DNA of 9,362 nucleotides. Origin: Planctomycetota bacterium. Its GTDB lineage: Bacteria > Planctomycetota > PUPC01 > JACPCR01. Below the pieces are notes generated by a model that was given only the letters and a program-made list of their open reading frames with translations, ran no database searches and was not told where the DNA came from. The translations under genes were made by a program, and so were the position numbers. Positions 6,480-9,362 of this stretch are shown piece after piece. Within the stretch, counting starts at the first letter, position 1, and each line of letters opens with the position of its first letter. The stretch lies in assembly GCA_030740295.1 (NCBI GenBank), contig JASLXP010000972.1, positions 1 to 9,362 on the forward strand. Direction: 5' to 3'.

Positions 6480-6977
6480 TTCCAATTCGCCATCTGTTGG
6501 AGCAATCCGACGCCCGCAATCACGCCTCCTCCCACTTTCGGCATCGGACAGAGAATCTGATTCGACGGAAAGCTGGTAAAATTCAGATGCTCAATTCCCG
6601 ATTACCAACGCCTCTGAGTTGTCTCCGCAATGCCGCGAGCTGATTCTCTATTGGTGGGAGTAAAGGGTTATGGCAGAGGGAGAAGTCCACCTGAAGGGCG
6701 AAAGCGGAACAATGACGCAGGAAGATGGGGGCAGGAAAATACGATGGCGATATCGCCCGCATGCGAATGTGGCGTGGCCTGAAGACCTCCGCAGAGATCG
6801 CAGGCCTGGCCAAAGCCGCGCTGGCCAAGGTGGCGGTTACAGATGGGAAAAAGAAATAGCGTAATCGCTTGAAACGCGCTGCTAGCCCGGAATTCTCACG
6901 GACTGCAGACGCCGAGACATCGTGGCGGCAAGCTGCCATGGTGTTGGGACAGGCAAGAAGAGTGCGGGCAGCGAGAG
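6480..6977. other. Intergenic region without a confident gene
   Basis: About 500 bases separate the abiE operator from the stop of the HEAT-repeat gene. Reading all frames I find only short open stretches. The most protein-like is at 6670-6859 and needs a frame change to be read through. There is no tRNA-like fold, and no hairpin with a T-run that would serve as a clear terminator. Confidence 0.5.
6670..6859 (+). pseudogene. Possible small degraded gene read across two frames
   Basis: An ATG at 6670, preceded by GGGAG about ten bases upstream, opens a frame reading MAEGEVHLKGESGTMTQED and then GGRK. A second frame, open from 6716 to the TAG at 6857-6859, reads YDGDIARMRMWRGLKTSAE and continues with an Ala/Lys-rich helix ending in DGKKK. 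The switch point is an AAAA run at about 6737-6740, where removing one A would join them into a protein of about 62 residues. I do not recognise it. It may be a decayed gene or a coincidence. Confidence 0.2.
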
Positions 6978-9362
6978 TCACTCGTCTTCGGCGCGTCCCG
7001 TCATGTCCACGAAATTGAATTCGAGGCAGATGAAGCCGTCGCCGCGATTGACGCCGATCGTCTGCTCTTCGCCTGGGAGCACGTACCACCGGCCGGTCAT
7101 GCAGAGGCGATCCCGTTCGTCCACTTCCATCGACCAGATGCCGTGCGGGGTGCGGCCGGCCTGGTCGGTCATGATGCCGTGGTTGACGACGCGCGGCCGT
7201 GTGGTGGGATCGAGGGACATGCTCATAAGCCAGGTGTCTCTGCGGCGCGGCTCGCCCTTCTTCCGGGGCCGGCGCTGCGATCGGGCGAAGTAGAGGCGCT
7301 TGCTGTTCATCGCGAGGCTGTGGTGGGTCCGGCCGATCCGCTTGATGGGCATGAACGCGCCGGGCGAGTCGCGGTCTTCCGCCGCGTCGAGGATGTAGAG
7401 CGTGTCTCCCACGGGCACGAAGCAGCGGTCCCCGCCGGGCAAGACCAGCCGCTCCTCCCACGGGCCGCTCGGGACCGTGCCGAGCCAGCAGTCCAGCTCA
7501 CCGGTCATCGCGCGGAACCGGTAGAGGTCGCCCATCTGGAACCAGCAGTCGCCGCGGGAATCGACGAACAGGTACTGACACGAACTGCGCCTGATGGGGC
7601 CGCCGGTCTTCTTCTCGCCGGTCTCGAGATCGACCCGATACAGGTGGCTGCCGTCACCTTCGGCGAATGGCATGACCCAGATATAGGCGAGGTTCCGTTT
7701 GGGATCGACGCCGAGCCCGGAGTAGTTCGTGTAGTTGGGGTGCACGACCCCGTAGTCGTGGAACTTGCCGGTTGCCAGCTCGTACCCGATCAAGTGGCCG
7801 CCGGTGTAGGCTCGGCAGCCCTCGACCGAATAATCGGCCAGATGCGTGCCAAAGAAGAGGCGGCCGTTGTGCTCGATCATCTGGCTGTGGATCTTGCCTT
7901 GCGGTGGGGTCTCATTGATGTCTTCGCGGCAGATGGGCGTGATGTCCTTACTGAGTATTTCGACCTTCTGCTTTTCCGGCAGGTAGCGGAAGAACGCGGA
8001 GCCGTGGCTCTTCCAGTGGCCTCCGCCGCCGAAGTAGCAGTTGCCGTCGGAGGCGAAGATCATGCCCTGCCACTGTCCGTCGAACATCCGCACGTACCGG
8101 TTGAGGACGTAGCCGCGGATCGGGATGGTCTTCCCGGCAGTGACTTCCGGGAGCGCGCCCTCGATCCCTTCAAGCGCGTAGGCCGCGGCCCATTGCAGTT
8201 TCAGGTCCTTCGAAGAACGCAGCAGCGCCTTGAGCTCCTCCGCTGCCGGCCACGCGGCCCCGCCCAGCTTGCCGAGGGCCTGGGCCGCCGCGAGTCGCAC
8301 CCCGGCTTGCTGATCGGCCAGCAGTGACCGAAGCGCCGGGATCACTGCCTGGGCTCTCGGAGACATCTCCCCAAGGGCCGCGGCCGCGTTGCGGCGGAGC
8401 GCGGGGTTCTCGTCGCTCAGCTCCGTCAGGAGGGTGGGAACTGCGGCTTCCGCGATGGCTGCGAGCGCTTCCTTGGCTCCACGACGGGTGCTCTTCGCCC
8501 GTTGCGCCGCCCTCCCGATAGCGAACGCGGCATAGCGTTTCGTCAGCGAGTCCCCTTCTCTGAGCCGCTGGCACAGGGCAGTCACGACGGACTCAGCCAG
8601 GCCACTTAGAGCGATTGCCGCATTCCACCGGATCTGCTCGTTCTCGTCCTTCAATGCGTCCAGCAGAGCGGGCGCTGAATCGGGGCCCATCGCGCCGAGA
8701 GCTTTGGCGGCCGCGATGCGCAACGCCTTCTCCTTGGTGGCGTCCTTCAACACCCTTGCGAGCGGCTCGGAGGCTTGCGCCTGGATCCTGCCGAGTGTGT
8801 CTGCGGCCGCGATGCGGAGTGGTGTAGGACTGTTCTTGCGGGTCAGGATCCTTTCCAGCGGCTCCGCGGCGGCCCGGGCCGCCGCGCCGAAGACTCCGAG
8901 TGCGTGGATTGCCGCGAGGCGAGAATCGGGATCGGGATCGTCCAGGTTCTTCGTGAGATGTGGGACAGCCGAAGCGGCTCTGGCGCCGACCCGCGCCAGA
9001 GCCTTCGCGGAGTGCGCGCGGACTGCGGGCGACTTGTCCGAGAGACATCGTGTCAAGGCGGGAACCGTGGCCGGGTCTCCGCGACGCGCACGGGCCAGCA
9101 CCTCGGCCGCTCGGCCTCGGATGTGCGCGTCCTTGTGGGCAAGGAACTGGATGAGTGTGGGCCGGCCGGCCTCGCCCATCCAAAGCACGCTTTCGACCGC
9201 GGAACGCATCTTCGACGGCGCCTCTGTCGCGCGCTTCAGCGCGGGAAGGGCGGTCTCGCCGAGTTGACTGAGGACCTTTGCGGATGCGACCTGCAGGCCG
9301 AGATTCTTGTTGTCGAGAAGATCTACGAGTGCCGGAACCGCCGCAGCGACTGCGGGACGCAG
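6978..9362 (-). CDS. HEAT-repeat protein with C-terminal beta-propeller (5' end missing)
   Basis: The frame is open from the window's right edge to a TGA at 6978-6980, giving 794 visible residues. The first internal Met is at 9209, but HEAT-like sequence continues upstream of it to the edge, so the true start is outside the window. The N-terminal half (about 410 residues, 9362 to about 8130) is roughly twelve HEAT repeats of 31-38 residues, with the recurring signature of a short loop, then R-x-x-A-A-x-A-L-G, as in RLAAIHALG, RIAAADTLG and RRNAAAALGEM. The C-terminal 380 residues are beta-rich with recurring strand pairs (YFGGGGHW, GRLFFGTHL, DLETGEKK, GDCWFQMGDLYRF, GDTLYILD) resembling a beta-propeller. 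The gene is markedly GC-rich. HEAT arrays are usually protein-binding scaffolds. Many planctomycete proteins combine them with propellers and are exported, but no signal peptide can be seen here because the 5' end is missing. No enzymatic motif is recognised. Confidence 0.88.
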   Translation of the reverse strand: MRPAVAAAVPALVDLLDNKNLGLQVASAKVLSQLGETALPALKRATEAPSKMRSAVESVLWMGEAGRPTLIQFLAHKDAHIRGRAAEVLARARRGDPATVPALTRCLSDKSPAVRAHSAKALARVGARAASAVPHLTKNLDDPDPDSRLAAIHALGVFGAAARAAAEPLERILTRKNSPTPLRIAAADTLGRIQAQASEPLARVLKDATKEKALRIAAAKALGAMGPDSAPALLDALKDENEQIRWNAAIALSGLAESVVTALCQRLREGDSLTKRYAAFAIGRAAQRAKSTRRGAKEALAAIAEAAVPTLLTELSDENPALRRNAAAALGEMSPRAQAVIPALRSLLADQQAGVRLAAAQALGKLGGAAWPAAEELKALLRSSKDLKLQWAAAYALEGIEGALPEVTAGKTIPIRGYVLNRYVRMFDGQWQGMIFASDGNCYFGGGGHWKSHGSAFFRYLPEKQKVEILSKDITPICREDINETPPQGKIHSQMIEHNGRLFFGTHLADYSVEGCRAYTGGHLIGYELATGKFHDYGVVHPNYTNYSGLGVDPKRNLAYIWVMPFAEGDGSHLYRVDLETGEKKTGGPIRRSSCQYLFVDSRGDCWFQMGDLYRFRAMTGELDCWLGTVPSGPWEERLVLPGGDRCFVPVGDTLYILDAAEDRDSPGAFMPIKRIGRTHHSLAMNSKRLYFARSQRRPRKKGEPRRRDTWLMSMSLDPTTRPRVVNHGIMTDQAGRTPHGIWSMEVDERDRLCMTGRWYVLPGEEQTIGVNRGDGFICLEFNFVDMTGRAEDE

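Noticed and set aside
6583..7461. Minus-strand open frame of 292 residues running past the end of the HEAT gene
   Set aside because: Most of it is an Arg/Pro-rich alternative frame of the HEAT/propeller gene and the rest reads through gene-free sequence. No motif or start signal supports it.
7143..8327. Long open frame on the plus strand (394 residues) opposite the HEAT/propeller gene
   Set aside because: It lies wholly antisense to a gene with strong repeat and composition evidence. Its Ala/Val/Glu/Arg-rich translation is what GC-rich coding DNA gives in an opposing frame.

Overview
The window looks like accessory chromosome of a planctomycete or a relative such as Verrucomicrobia. The main evidence is a gene for a planctomycete-type (PSCyt1-like) cytochrome c domain fused to an alpha/alpha-toroid (squalene-cyclase-like) domain, a long HEAT-repeat plus beta-propeller protein, and a DDE integrase of a type I associate with Planctomycetes and Acidobacteria. 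The lineage is an inference from gene content, since no rRNA or other marker gene is present.

Layout, left to right. Positions 1-195 carry the 3' end of an unrecognised gene (+). Positions 196-520 are non-coding and hold short direct and inverted repeats. A secreted or membrane-anchored protein of unknown function follows (521-1867, +). Convergent to it is the cytochrome c/toroid gene (2004-3470, -). An IS-like element (about 3695-4896) carries a DDE integrase split by a one-base frameshift (3734-4794, +). Next comes a two-gene abiE operon on the minus strand: antitoxin and regulator abiEi (5822-6430), then nucleotidyltransferase toxin abiEii (4911-5825), joined by an ATGA overlap. In front of abiEi lies a near-consensus promoter embedded in a 14-bp inverted repeat, so close to the ATG that the transcript is predicted to be leaderless. 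A roughly 550-bp stretch without a confident gene (6431-6977) follows. Last is the HEAT-repeat/beta-propeller gene (6978-9362, -), whose 5' end lies outside the window.

The genes do not form one pathway. The AbiE pair is a self-contained type IV toxin-antitoxin / abortive-infection module, with the IS element directly downstream of its toxin gene, an arrangement typical of defence or mobile islands. The cytochrome/toroid and HEAT/propeller proteins are large lineage-type proteins, the former predicted to be extracytoplasmic, whose substrates and partners cannot be told from sequence. No tRNA, rRNA, CRISPR array or riboswitch was recognised. The most unusual items are the cytochrome-toroid fusion, the overlapping operator and leaderless promoter of abiE, and the short repeat families around 200-460 and at the IS ends.
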